64,000 nt of DNA from Carposina sasakii (GCA_014607495.2 CP053154.1:12772001-12836000); one strand, 5' to 3'. Counted from the first letter of the stretch, positions 35,527 to 45,990 are shown. Notes: generated from the sequence alone by a model not told the origin. Program-made: numbers and translations.

Positions 35527-35785
35527 TACATACATACATACATATAATCACGCCTTTATCCCTTACAGGGTAGGCAGAGCCCCAAGGGCCGATAGAACCA
35601 CATGGTGCCACTTCTGACCAATTTTGAGGGTATAGTTGAGATGTACAAGTTCCGTTAGTAGTGACAGGTGGTCAGCCCATTGCCTACAAAACACCAACAC
35701 CTTCTTGTACAGTATGCCCGGGAAGAGAAGCAACTGTAGTATTATACTTTTTTTTTTTCACTCCCAGAGCAGCATAGAAGAAAGA
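35527..35785 (-). repeat. (TATG)n-tailed repeat, near full length
   Basis: (CATA)n then AATCACGCCTTTATCCCTTA, AGTTGAGATGTACAAGTTCC, GTATGCCCGGGAAGAGAAGC, and a poly-T stretch before CAGAGCAGCATAGAAGAA. It defines the full family length of about 250 bp. Confidence 0.8.
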
Positions 35786-36240
35786 AAGAAATTTTTATAA
35801 TATAGGTATATAAGGCCGACTTACCGCAAAAGACGCATTCATTACAGATTTACAGCGTCTCATAAACGTTCAGTTAAAAAGTTTGCAGCGGCTGTATATT
35901 AATAATAAATTTTGCATCTAGTGGAGTACCCGTATCCACGAAAGGCGATGGAACTGCGGCTCCAAAATGTTTGTAAAATTCGTAGTATTATCATGGGAGG
36001 TCTCTGTCTTAATAAGGAATTGAATTATTTTTAATGACACCATTAACGGTGCTACTAATAAACCGCGTATTAAGTTACACTACACACTGTTTGGACAACT
36101 AAATTAAATGACAAATCAGACTAATGACGTGTCACTGATATTTTAGATCTGACCCCGCTGTGCTAAGCTGTGTTTTTTATCTGCGATGAAATCTGTTTAA
36201 GTATAGTGTTATTATCTGTGTTATTAAAAAATATTATTAG
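35786..36240. other. No gene seen
   Basis: Unique-looking DNA; nothing recognised. Confidence 0.5.
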
Positions 36241-36582
36241 ACTAGTGGACGCCCGCGACTCCGTCCGCGTGGACTACAGAAAAAAAAACAAAATATTGAT
36301 ATTACCCAGGATAAAAACATTTTCCCGGGATAAAAAGTAGCCTATATGTTAAGTGGGACCTGTCACAATATATTCCTGAAAACTGCATCGAAATCGGTTC
36401 AGCCGTTTCTGAGATTAGCGTGCACAAACGCACAGACAAACAGAAAAACCGACAAACAGACAAAAATTCCAAAAATCATTGTTTTGGGTACTATTGCGTT
36501 GATAAAGGTATTCTATAATATTTTTTCTTATATATCTTCCATGTACAAACAGCGATCCATTACATTTTTATTATATGTATAT

Positions 36583-37360
36583 GTCGTGGCCATATCGTAG
36601 AATTGATCATTTCATGAAATGGTCGAGCATTTCATGAAATGGTCGCATTTCATGAAAAGTTCAACTGTCTATTGGCCACATCATGATATGGTTTGGGCAG
36701 ATCGATGATTAAAAATCGTTTCTCGATATGGGCAACTAAACGCCCGATCATTTCATGAAGTGGTCAAGATTATTGATCATATCGTAAAATAGTTACATGA
36801 ATCACCGGTAGAGGCGCTGCGCGCGTTTTATTTATGTGTGAAGATGGCGGATTTTTCTTTTTAATAAAACAAATTAAAGAGAGTAGGGTGACTATGCAGA
36901 AGAAGTTCACGGATAGTATATTGTATAATGTATATTAGACTTAATGGTGGTTTATAATAATATTGTTAAACAAAAACCTTAGATTACGATATGTTAGGTT
37001 AGGTTAGGTTAGGTTAGACTATGACAAATGACGCACGAGCGATGTGCCAGATGCGAATCGCTTTTGTAAAGTCTTTTATGTTTTTAAATATTATATTGTG
37101 AAAATATCACATAAATAATAGCAAAAAAAATCATACCATCATACCTTATGGTATACTTATATATGGTGTAAGCTCTTACCACATTCGGATTTTATGGACA
37201 CCCTGTTAATACGATTTGGCCAAACGTGGATGACAAAATCATGAAATGTAGACGATTTAACGATCTGGTCAAATTGAATTGGCCACTTCATGAAATGCGA
37301 CCACTTCATGAAATGCTCGACCATTTCATGAAATGATCAATTTAACAATATGGCCACGAC
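36583..37360 (+). mobile_element. 778-bp TIR element with TTTCATGAAA repeats and a TTAGG tract
   Basis: Inverted ends GTCGTGGCCATAT and ATATGGCCACGAC. The mirror continues for about 80 bp through repeated TCATTTCATGAAATGGTCG units, themselves palindromic at TTTCATGAAA. Further half-copies occur inside (36752, 37240). The flanks allow either an ATAT duplication or a TA duplication with two extra end bases. No transposase is encoded, so the superfamily is unknown. Confidence 0.85.
36994..37017 (+). repeat. Short interstitial TTAGG array
   Basis: Four perfect TTAGG units plus TTAG, the insect telomere motif, inside the 778-bp element. Short TTAGG runs are also common away from telomeres in moth genomes (compare GTTAGGTTAGG near 42587). 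Confidence 0.95.
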
Positions 37361-37405
37361 ATATAGATAGATAAAGACTAGACTTGACATACCTATTATT
37401 ATCAG

Positions 37406-37896
37406 TGTGTAATATTATTTATTCGATTTTTATTTAAAAATTATATAAGTAAACGAAAGTTTCTGCTATAAATATACCAAATATACCAGTTTGGTTAGAT
37501 GTGGATTCATATCAAAGATTTAATTTACGTGCATAATATACTGTGCACAAAATGAAGAATATAAATATTGATTAAACACATAATAATAAGCAGAAGGATT
37601 TAGAAATATTTGTTTTTATTTTCAGTCTTATAATATTATTATAATATATTATTATTTATAATATAGAATAGCAGAAATACTTAGAACGCAAAAGCAAGGA
37701 ATATTTAAAATGTGTAATACTTATAGTAAGTATATATAACTATTATAATTTTAGGTACATAGGTGTTATTTTATGTTTAACTTTTAAAAAATTGACAGAC
37801 AATATTTAAAATTAATATTCTAGGGAGTTATGTAGGTAGGTATATGCGTTTACCTTTTTATATTTTTACAAAGTTAAAGAAAAAAATTATTTTATA
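37406..37896. other. No gene seen
   Basis: Very AT-rich; nothing recognised. Confidence 0.5.
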
Positions 37897-38165
37897 CATA
37901 CATACATACATATAATCACGCCTTTATCCCTTATAGGGTAGACAGAGCACCAAGGGTCGATAGAACCACATGGTGCCACTTCTGACCAATTTTGAGGATA
38001 TAGTTGAGATGTACAAGTTTGGTTAGTAGTGACAGGTGGTCAACCCATCGTCTACAAAACACCAAGACCCTCTTGTTCATCTATTGACTTGTACAGTATG
38101 CCCGGGATAAAAAGCAGCTGTAGTATTATACGTTTTTTTTCAGTTCCAGAGCAGCATAGAAGAAT
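37897..38165 (-). repeat. (TATG)n-tailed repeat, near full length
   Basis: (CATA)n, CCTTATAGGGTAGACAGAGC, GTATGCCCGGGATAAAAAGC and CAGAGCAGCATAGAAGAA in family order. Confidence 0.8.
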
Positions 38166-39178
38166 ATATTTTATACTATTATAATATGCTCTTAGACTCT
38201 CGTAATAAAATAAAGTTAATAATATAAAAGCACCTTATATAGCAATGGTGCCTCAACCTTTAGTTTCCTAGGGTAGCGGTGCCGTAATGTAGCGGCAGTG
38301 GATGAACTTTTTACATTTGGGCACCGCAAAGTGGTTGTCGAACGGCCGCCATCCTAGGAAAACCATAGCTACTCCTAATCATACAAAATGTATGAGAGGG
38401 ACGTGGTGCAAAACCATATTATGTCTATGTGCAAAACAAATAGAAAATATGCCGTTTCTGTCTGGCCTGCACCTAAGCTAAGCTAGATAGATAGATAACG
38501 TAAAGTTCAGTACAACAGTGGAACCGTTGATCCTAGTTGAGAACAGTATAATTCCGGTCTGGTACAAGTCGCCCGCGCCGCCGTCAAATGTTAATTAAAC
38601 GAGGTGCTTTGTCTTGTTCTCATTAGATACTTCAGTTTTACAGCGGTGTTTAATCGAAATGACTTTGTAACCAGTTTCAGATAGGCACTGATTCCTCATC
38701 TACGCAAAGGGAGAATGGTATTATTTGGCATAGATTTATAGATATATAATATATATTTCACATTTCCCTATAAACATAATGTGACGCCCATTATCTCTAA
38801 AGAACTTAGGCAGAAATACGCAAATTACACATCCTCTTTTCCTAAGTTATCCTGTAAATTGCCACGTAAGAGGTGAGCCTGCCGTCGCTTTTCAGGCACA
38901 AAGACAACAATGTACCGGTAACGAATCTAAAGGTAAATGTATCCGAGTCTTTCTAAATGTAGTTATTATTCTCATATTAGCGCCAGCCAGAGCCTCCTAC
39001 GTTACGTGTATACTTACTACATTGTGCACCACATGCAGGTAAAGTTGACTTCGGGTCCTCTTAGGGTACAAATTGTACATAATTTAAAAGTACCTACACG
39101 TAGCTATACCGCCTACTAAACATACAAAACAGTGTTATCGTAATCATAATGAGAAACAAAATCAAAATGGCGCCTGAC
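38166..39178 (-). other. Probable Shank intron, unique DNA
   Basis: Begins (on the minus strand) with the donor GTCAGG of the Shank exon. The blocks 38230-38480 and 38570-38600 are GC-richer than average and non-repetitive, but show no exon I can recognise. Confidence 0.45.
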
Positions 39179-39322
39179 CTTAGGCAGCGCGGCCAGACAC
39201 TGCTGCTTGACGTCCCAGATGAGCTGGTCCCTCGGGAACTGCAGGCTCTTCTGCACGTTCAGCTCGGGCACGTGCACCCTGACCAGCAGCCAGCCCTCCG
39301 CCGCCTCCGACTCCGCCTCCAT
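39179..39322 (-). CDS. Shank: Shank/Prosap first coding exon (start of SPN domain)
   Basis: Shank is the multidomain postsynaptic scaffold (SPN, ankyrin repeats, SH3, PDZ, SAM). This exon supplies the first 48 residues: an acidic start MEAESEAAEG, then VRVHVPELNVQKSLQF and WDVKQQCLAALPK. The latter resemble the ubiquitin-like SPN fold opening, where vertebrate Shanks have VVVRVGIPDLQQTKCL and related text. The exon is 39335-39179: acceptor TTCTTCTTTCCAG stands 13 bases before the ATG, and donor AAG|GTCAGG follows codon 48 in phase 0. The open frame continues 20 codons past the donor into intron sequence that looks non-coding. A two-codon ATG TCG TAG lies at the exon start. GC content is far above the surroundings. 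The next exon was not found at lower coordinates, so the intron probably exceeds 39 kb. The identity rests on memory of the family, not on a search. Another ubiquitin-like scaffold is possible but less likely. Confidence 0.72.
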
Positions 39323-39335
39323 TACGCTACGACAT
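39323..39335 (-). other. Shank: 5' UTR part of the Shank exon with splice acceptor
   Basis: On the minus strand TTCTTCTTTCCAG ends just before 39335, and 13 untranslated bases lead to the ATG. This means at least one upstream non-coding exon exists at higher coordinates. Confidence 0.65.
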
Positions 39336-40154
39336 CTGGAAAGAAGAACACCATGGTTAGAATAGAAGGAAAAATATGAAGAGTCGGTAAGGTATCTATG
39401 TAGTGTTTCTTGATGTCAATTCAGTACTGGTGTGTTGAACAAGGTTAGTAGAATAGAAGGAAATATAGGAAGAGTAAGGTATTAGGCGTTTCTTGGTGCT
39501 GGTACGTTTTAAACTAGGCCTGCATGCGCGCCTGAGGGTTCAAGTATCCTATGTCTAAATTCTAGGGAGTATTAGATATCAGTAGGCACATGATCACATG
39601 AATTCACTACATATTATAAAACACAGCCACTCCCCAATGTCTGCCAGTCCCTATGTATTAAAATTGGTAACGGATTTTAAATCAGTTAAAAAAAAAATAT
39701 ATATAAAAAGAATAAGTCAAGAAGAAGTAAATATATCTAGCGATCTGCCTCGGCATCGCATGGGTGCAATGCAGATACGAAAATCCCCATTACGCGGACG
39801 AAATGGTGGGAGGTCGCTAGTTTAATAAATAATATTCAAAACTGACAAAGGCGTTCGCCCACCACCTAGAGGGAATTTAACAAAAATCTATTTATAAACT
39901 CAGAAAATGGTTTTAAATCCTTATTGTTCACAAATTATTAGCGGAAAATTCTAATTTTCCGAAACAAAACAGAGGCATTTTCGTAAGCGTAGTTCGGGTC
40001 TACGAAAAGTCTCGATAAAATTTATCATTATATTTCCGTGCATGTCGTACGAGTCGGGTAGGTAACAAACTCGTACACTCTCTCAAGTGATAAGTTCATA
40101 ACTTGTGACTGATAATCCCAAACATGCGAAACTAAAATATCCTTTATGATCATG
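39336..40154. other. Probable Shank 5' intron, no other gene seen
   Basis: Unique-looking DNA. An ORF at 39598-39825 has no exon context. Near-duplicate phrases ATAGAAGGAAAAATATGAAG (39362) and ATAGAAGGAAATATAGGAAG (39453) hint at a small local duplication. Confidence 0.4.
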
Positions 40155-40206
40155 CAGTTCTGGCCATCCCATTCGGGAAAACAACCGTGTTTATATGTAT
40201 GTATGT
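40155..40206. repeat. Second (CATA)-linked repeat, short copy
   Basis: GCAGTTCTGGCCATCCCATT, CGGGAAAACAACCGTGT, then ATGTATGTATG. Confidence 0.65.
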
Positions 40207-40380
40207 CAGATAGACATCTAATGGGCTAAAGCGTTACTGCGCATCTGTGACACCGAGTTTCGAGTTGATTCGTTTAATGCCATACAGCGGAAAAGAATGC
40301 TTCATTTATGTTTGAAGTCTAAAAATACAATTGTAAAAAGTTTGGCCGATAGGGTGCATCTGACGCCGGTAAGCGGGATT

Positions 40381-40700
40381 TTTGGCGTAAGTTCGAAAAC
40401 TCGGAATCCCTCAGTCACGATCATTTTTCTCCATGGAAGCATACTGGGAAGTGTCTGGTTTCCGACCAAAGTTGAGTAAATAGACTGCGTTTTTCTGCAA
40501 TGAATAGACGCGCGTAGCGGGATTTTTTAACGATTAATAATTAATATCTGTCTATAAAAAAACTAACATAAACACTAGACACTATAAATTTCGCACGATC
40601 AAGGAATAAAAAATTTTTTTCAAAAAGATTTTATAAACTTACTTTATGTATAGAGTGCGTACCCTTCGTTAAAGGTGGCCACAAAAAAACACCCTGTATA
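40381..40700 (+). mobile_element. TATACAG-ended MITE, copy 4, left end eroded
   Basis: Carries GGAAGCATACTGGGAAGTGT, AAATAGACTGCGTTTTTCTG and the right end AAACACCCTGTATA. The left terminus is diverged. Confidence 0.75.
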
Positions 40701-40889
40701 GGCGGTCACGCACGGTGTCGCCACCTAAAAGTACGAGCATGGGAATGGCGGCCGGTCGCATTGCTCGTCAGCTTATTCACACTATGTGATTAGTTGTGTG
40801 TGTTTAGTATATGTTTATTTTAAATTATCTATTAAATTAAATTATCTATTATATTGTATGGATCAAAATAAATATTATTATTATTATCT

Positions 40890-41570
40890 CTGTTTAAATT
40901 CTCGGGACTACAGAGTCCCGGTCCTTTGAGAGGCGTGCATCGGGCCGTGGCCAAGATGTAGAGGCTCTCACGTACCATCACCGACCGCACAATAAGATAC
41001 ACCCGGCGATGTCATGTGCAAGACTATTGGAGTGCAACCGTTGGTCTGAATATTGGGTGGGGTTGGGTAACTGGGCTATTGAAGGAGACTAACGGACGCC
41101 TGGCCTGATCTCTCATGGGCCCCCTGAAACGGCCGCACTCACGGAGCGACAAAGGGGGCAACATTTGGTGAAGGTCGGACTGAAGCCAACTTGCCACTTA
41201 CTGACGGGCACGTCGATTTCCGGCCCGGCCGGCGAAGGCAAGGCAGAGGTGTGTTCCTCGTCAGACTTCACTCCGGCGCCGGAGATGAGGAACAGGGTCT
41301 TGCTAAGACCTCCCAACAGTGCCCTGCGGGCTTATTATTATTATTATTATTATATTATTAGCGGTGATAGCCCAGTGCGGACTATAAGATCTCCTGCATC
41401 TGTGTTTGGTGCGTCACATCTTGTGCACTAGGTCGTGTCGGCTTTCCGTCCCAATATGAGAGTAACGGAATCATCTGTGTTTGCGCACACACTTGTGCAC
41501 TATAATATCTCCTGCGTACCTGGTCAATCTCCGTAGAGATTGGTCGCCTTGGCCGAAATACGGTCGGAGA
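40890..41570. repeat. GC-rich block, possible retroelement remnant, with (TTA)n
   Basis: Far more GC-rich than its neighbours, with an abrupt right-hand change at a (TTA)7-8 run (41335-41358) and a following segment TAGCCCAGTGCGGACTATAA. ORFs run through it on both strands (41113-41431), yet no reverse transcriptase motif is visible. It looks like the 3' part of a LINE or a composite repeat. No second copy in the window supports that. Confidence 0.35.
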
Positions 41571-41999
41571 TCATCATATTATCTACTTGCTTATAGGAAG
41601 GCAGGAAAAATTGTCTCTAAATTAAATGTTTTCTGATCTTTTCCATTCCATAGGAGTATAATTAAAACCTGTTTGTTAGTTTCCAAAGTTTGAGAACGAA
41701 AAGCAGTTTTTTTACAAAAAAGCTCAGGTAACAAGCCCTGACCTTTGGCTTAGCAGGCCAGCATACGGTCGCAAGGCCAACTCGTACGTTACGAGTATTT
41801 GCACGGGCTAAAGTTGTCCTCTAAAGATATTTTAATTATCAAACATTAATCGAAATGTCGACGTAATCCTTTTTATAATTATTTTGAGCTTTTTCCTGTA
41901 TTTCAAGGAATTCACAAAATACTTATATGTAGAACATAGATCATTGATCATGTACATCTGTCTCTGCTTTACTAAACGTGGCTGAGAGATCTCTTTCAT
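41571..41999. other. No gene seen
   Basis: Unique-looking DNA; an 89-codon minus ORF (41832-42101) overlaps repeats and is unrecognised. Confidence 0.5.
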
Positions 42000-42046
42000 G
42001 ATCCTGCAGTTCCGGCTACCCCATTTTAGAAACATAGCCGTGTGTA
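42000..42046 (-). repeat. Second (CATA)-linked repeat, interrupted copy
   Basis: GATCCTGCAGTTCCGGCTAC, CCCATTTTAGAAACATAGCC and GTGTGTA, then broken by the MITE that starts at 42047. Confidence 0.65.
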
Positions 42047-42294
42047 CACAGGATGTAACAAAAGCTATGTAAATAGCCCACTTTAGAGAACCTATTTCCA
42101 AAATTTGAGCCTCGAAATCACATGTTTATTTTTCCAGATTGTATGGAGAATTCCTAAACAACTCAGGAATGTTCCTACAATCTTGATAAATAAAAATGTG
42201 ATTTCGAGTCTCAAATTTTTGTAATGGGTTCTCAATAGTCGGCTATTTACATAGTTTTTCGCTTAACAGAAAAGGTATCTGTTACACCCTGTAT
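42047..42294 (+). mobile_element. CAGGGTGTAACA-type MITE, copy 2
   Basis: Ends ACAGGATGTAACAAAAGC and CTGTTACACCCTGTATA, with the same inner mirrored blocks as 9029-9286. It is nested in the repeat at 42000. Confidence 0.8.
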
Positions 42295-42779
42295 AGATAG
42301 ATACCTAGGTAAATCGACGCAATTTTCCTATTGCTTATAATGGGGTTTGTAACAGCCACATGTAACAGACATATCTCGAGCATACGAGTAGAATAAAATC
42401 CATTATTCTGACGTTTTGAGGTAGATTGTCTTCCCTATTTCACACAATATTGAATGAAAAGAAAGGAAATAAATATTTCAAAATAGTAGAAAGGATCCAT
42501 TACTTACATATTCCCTTTCAACCTGCTTAGGATTTTGAATGGTTTTATTTTAAGTTTTTTCAATATAATTTTTAGTCAGCAATTGTGTTAGGTTAGGTAT
42601 TATAGTGTGTTATAAACCTTAAACTTTATTCATTCTACCCGCGACTCGTCTTCGATCCGGTTGCACTTCTGCGAAGTTCTGATTACGAATTCCATAAGCA
42701 GCTATCATTATACGGCGCCAATGGATGGGTGACGCCTTCTTAGAATATTATAAAATTATTAATAAAGAACTGGAAAAAA
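42295..42779. other. No gene seen
   Basis: Unique-looking DNA with GTTAGGTTAGG near 42587; nothing else recognised. Confidence 0.5.
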
Positions 42780-42850
42780 TTCCTCACCCGGGTGGGAATC
42801 GAACCCACGACCTCTGCATCCGTGCCAGATATGCTATTCAGGTAGCCGAT
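42780..42850 (-). mobile_element. tRNA-derived SINE fragment
   Basis: TTCCTCACCCGGGTGGGAAT then CGAACCCACGACCTC is the box B end of the family at 18400, on the same strand. The box A half is degraded. The similarity of this fragment to a peptide in a 68-codon ORF is meaningless. Confidence 0.65.
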
Positions 42851-43060
42851 AGTCGTGATAAGATGTACCTAGTGCGTATCTTATCAAATATTAGTAAATT
42901 AATAGTCTTATTAGCAAGCTGGATGACATGAAGGTTTTTAGGTTCCGTACTGGAAGGACAAGAAGATTGGGAGAGGAAGCGACACGAGGGCACTAGAATC
43001 TGGAGTGACACAGTGGAAGGAGAACTGCAAATTAGTGAACGACAGTGGGAGATCTGCAAA

Positions 43061-43203
43061 TTAGGTTTTCCAAACGTCAGATAACCCATGGGAAGAATAA
43101 AGTTGATGCTGTCTCTATCATGGTCGAGTTTTAGAGAGACAACATCAACCACTACTTCTTATTATTCCTATTGGCTATCTGACGTTGGAAATAATCGGCC
43201 CTA
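43061..43203. mobile_element. GGCCGATTTTTCC fold-back MITE, copy 4
   Basis: TTAGGTTTTCCAAACGTCAG at left, GACGTTGGAAATAATCGGCC at right, and mirrored GAATAAAGTTGATGCTGTCT near the centre. Confidence 0.8.
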
Positions 43204-43293
43204 AATCAAATAGTATGAGTAAAACGATTAATGATATACTTTGAGGTAAGTGTCTGCTGTTGTTTTATGTAATTTGAAACTTATATATCTCAT

Positions 43294-43332
43294 CATGGAG
43301 GTAATAAAAAATACATTTTTATTACCTCCATG
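43294..43332. repeat. Perfect 17-bp hairpin
   Basis: CATGGAGGTAATAAAAA, loop ATACA, then the exact complement TTTTTATTACCTCCATG. It is short and AT-rich, and smaller than an animal microRNA precursor. Confidence 0.92.
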
Positions 43333-43621
43333 TAACACATAATATTGCCAAATATTCGTAGTATTATGAATACACAACACACACGATGAACAAAATAACT
43401 TTACAGATGCTTTCCCTTACTACGTCTATATTAAAATTTATCGCACATAAGTACCGCATATGAAGCAAGTCGCAGGTGTTTGCTAGTTTACGATAACGTT
43501 ATCTCCCGACCCACACCGACGACGTGCTAGTGAGATACGAGTAGCACTCAGGAATTTATTAAGTTTTAACTTGGAGAAATTAGGTCATGTAGGTAGTAGT
43601 ACATACATACATATATATATT

Positions 43622-44114
43622 CACTGGCGGTTCGTCCTAAGGAGCGCTGGTGCGGTGCACTCCCACCCACGAAGATCACACAGGCAATCTATATTTCTCT
43701 ATATTTATAATTATCTTTCAATTCTAGTATGTTTATACAATAGTGTCTACGCGTTCGTCTCAAGTAAGTTGTAGGTAATCTTATGTCTCGAGTAGAGCTC
43801 TATGGATCGCGCTCCAATGAAAAGAAATTTAGTACGATTCCTAGTACTGTATTCAATGAGTGCGAAAGAGACATACCGAAATAGGCCGGCGCGTGAAATA
43901 GAAGATTTCGTATGAAAAATTAGCCTTATTTGGAGCGCCGCTCACTTTAATTCGCGTATGCCGCCACTAGAGGTCGCTTAGTCCGAGTTAGAACGCGATA
44001 TGGTTGTCTTTAATGTGTTTCATTAGGTCATCTGAATTCTTATAAATGTTGAGTTCGTACCATCCCATTCGTTAAGGGAGTGAACACCCATCTAAAAATG
44101 AGCAGCCACCTCTG
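43622..44114 (+). mobile_element. hAT-type MITE, copy 2
   Basis: 493 bp, ends CACTGGCGGTTCG and CAGCCACCTCTG, flanked by 8-bp TATATATT (43614-43621) and CATATATT (44115-44122), 7 of 8 matching. It is the uninterrupted version of 10847-11639. It sits inside a (CATA)n-linked repeat, separating the microsatellite from CACGCCTTTATCCCTTACG. Confidence 0.87.
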
Positions 44115-44145
44115 CATATATTCACGCCTTTATCCCTTACGCATA
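44115..44145 (-). repeat. (TATG)n-tailed repeat fragment, split by the hAT MITE
   Basis: ATTCACGCCTTTATCCCTTA continues the family sequence whose ACATACATAC tail lies at 43601-43613, on the other side of the MITE. Confidence 0.75.
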
Positions 44146-45655
44146 GGTAATAGTTAGGCATAGGTATAATAGTTATTTTTCTGTTCGTGATGTTCCTAAT
44201 TACTAAGTCATCTTATTCTTCCTGACTTGCTACCAATTTATTTGGGATAGGCGCAATATGTCTTCTTCCATTCATCCTAATTATTCGTCTCGTCGCTCAC
44301 TCCTAGTACACGCATATCCTCTCTCACACTAAGTTATAGACCTTTTAATTAGTATGCAAGTTGAGACCACAATAAACAGCATAATTATTGTAGTCTCATA
44401 CTTGTCATCCGCAAATATCTAGCTAAACCGACGAGATATCAATATGATTGTATTGTATTACCTTCGGCAGATCTGACTTTCGCCATTACGTCTGCTACCG
44501 ATCCCATCCTTACTACCAAGAAGATCAAATTACCTCGTTCACACTTCTACGCGAAACAGCCTATGTGTGGAAAAGACATAACGTATATTATAAAATCAAA
44601 AAAGTAAAATGATACAGTTACCTATCACAGTTTACACCTCTCTCCCCAATTTTAAGTCGATATGTAAAGGATCTCTATTTCCAAAAACATTCATATACAA
44701 TTACATCAGACCATTAAAATCTAATCTAGCCAGTTGATAAAGAACGATTATGAAAAATATAATTAAGGCCATTACAAATCACGCAAGGCGAGATGACCCA
44801 ATTTATCGTTTTCCTTCATTTTCAATGCCATTGATTGTTACACTTGTTACAGAAAGTTTTGTCAATTGTCAAAGAATAGACCCCCTCTGGATTCACGGAA
44901 ATGACTATTTGTTCCGCTTAGGAAGGCTATGACAGTCGTTTGTTATTACTTTCGCTTTTATGTCATCACTCACTCATTCACTAATGAATGAACGTTTTAC
45001 GTCAGCCGTCGCTGTATCGGTCTGAAAATGACTCATTCATTAGGTACCTTTTACTGTCTACTTGGTTGTAAGTAAAGTGTGTGTTTATTGTGTGTTTTGG
45101 GACTAAATCTGTCAATGATTCAACAGTGATAATTTGATAAGTCAACGTGGTATTTCGTCTAGATTTGAATCACCTCTTTTAGATATCTATGTTACAAGAT
45201 TTTCAAAGATTTCAAAGATTCAGAAATTAACTGAAATCTCAGACAGCAAGAATAATTTAAAGATAGTCTAGGGTTTTCTCCTATTTTAACAAAATATTTA
45301 TCAATCACAAAACTATCCATTGCAATGTACCTACAATAGTTGCAGTTGGTGCCTATCAATCTTGAAAGTTATAGCCTGTGTTGATTGATAGCGGTTTAGT
45401 ATATATTTAAAGCTTTTCGACACCCAAAATAACTTTTAGGTCGATATCGACTCCTTTGGGAATCCATTAGACAACAGGTATATCATACCTAATGATAGTT
45501 CTTAAGTCAGTGATTAAAAGGAGGTTTATGAAACTCGGCTGCTATTGTAAATACATTTTAAGTAATATTAAATGACTTCTACGTAAGCACGTAATGGGTA
45601 AATGATGAAATCACCAAGTAAGTACTTACTTTATTTTTTATCTCAGTCCTTTTTA

Positions 45656-45658
<3 letters not shown>
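44146..45658. other. No gene seen
   Basis: Unique-looking DNA; a 60-codon ORF at 44750-44932 is unrecognised. Confidence 0.5.

Positions 45659-45659
<1 letters not shown>

Positions 45660-45687
<28 letters not shown>
45660..45687 (+). repeat. (AC)14 microsatellite
   Basis: Uninterrupted alternating AC, followed by CTACTACAGTTACC. Confidence 0.95.
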
Positions 45688-45690
<3 letters not shown>

Positions 45691-45708
45691 CTACAGTTAC
45701 CTATATAC

Positions 45709-45735
45709 TAGTGGACGCCCGCGTCCACTTGAATA
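45709..45735 (+). repeat. ACTAGTGGACGCCCGCG repeat, end fragment
   Basis: ACTAGTGGACGCCCGCGTCC is the terminal motif of the family; the rest is diverged or missing. Confidence 0.6.
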
Positions 45736-45924
45736 GTAGAAAGAACAAAGTGTTGGAATGTTGAAATTTTCCGGGAAAACAAATATTTTCACTATAACTT
45801 TCATTCGCATTTATAATATTAGTTGGGATAGTCAGAATATAATAGGGAAAAAGTACATTGCGCTGATTTACCTCTTACCATGTGGAATTTAAGGATGGGT
45901 AATTACTGGACGGTGTGTAATTTG

Positions 45925-45990
45925 CACTTCGGCCCTTGGTGCTCTGCCTACCCCGTAATTATATATAGGCGTGATTATATGTATGTATGT
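45925..45990 (+). repeat. (TATG)n-tailed repeat, 3' end
   Basis: CGGCCCTTGGTGCTCTGCCT, a damaged CCCGTAATTATATATAGGCG and GTATGTATGT. It abuts the SINE at 45991 directly. Confidence 0.7.

Larger units (their letters stand above)
36241..37405 (+). repeat. ACTAGTGGACGCCCGCGAC repeat, copy 3, split by an insertion
   Basis: Starts ACTAGTGGACGCCCGCGACT and follows copy 1 to TTTTTATTATATGTATAT at 36582. It resumes at 37361 with ATATAGATAGATAAA, matching the distal end of copy 1. The 778-bp element between (36583-37360) is therefore a later insertion. Confidence 0.75.

Noticed and set aside
36994..37017. Chromosome end or telomere
   Set aside because: Only four TTAGG units inside a mobile element with ordinary DNA on both sides.
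43294..43332. microRNA precursor
   Set aside because: A 39-base perfect AT-rich hairpin is too short and lacks the usual bulged stem.
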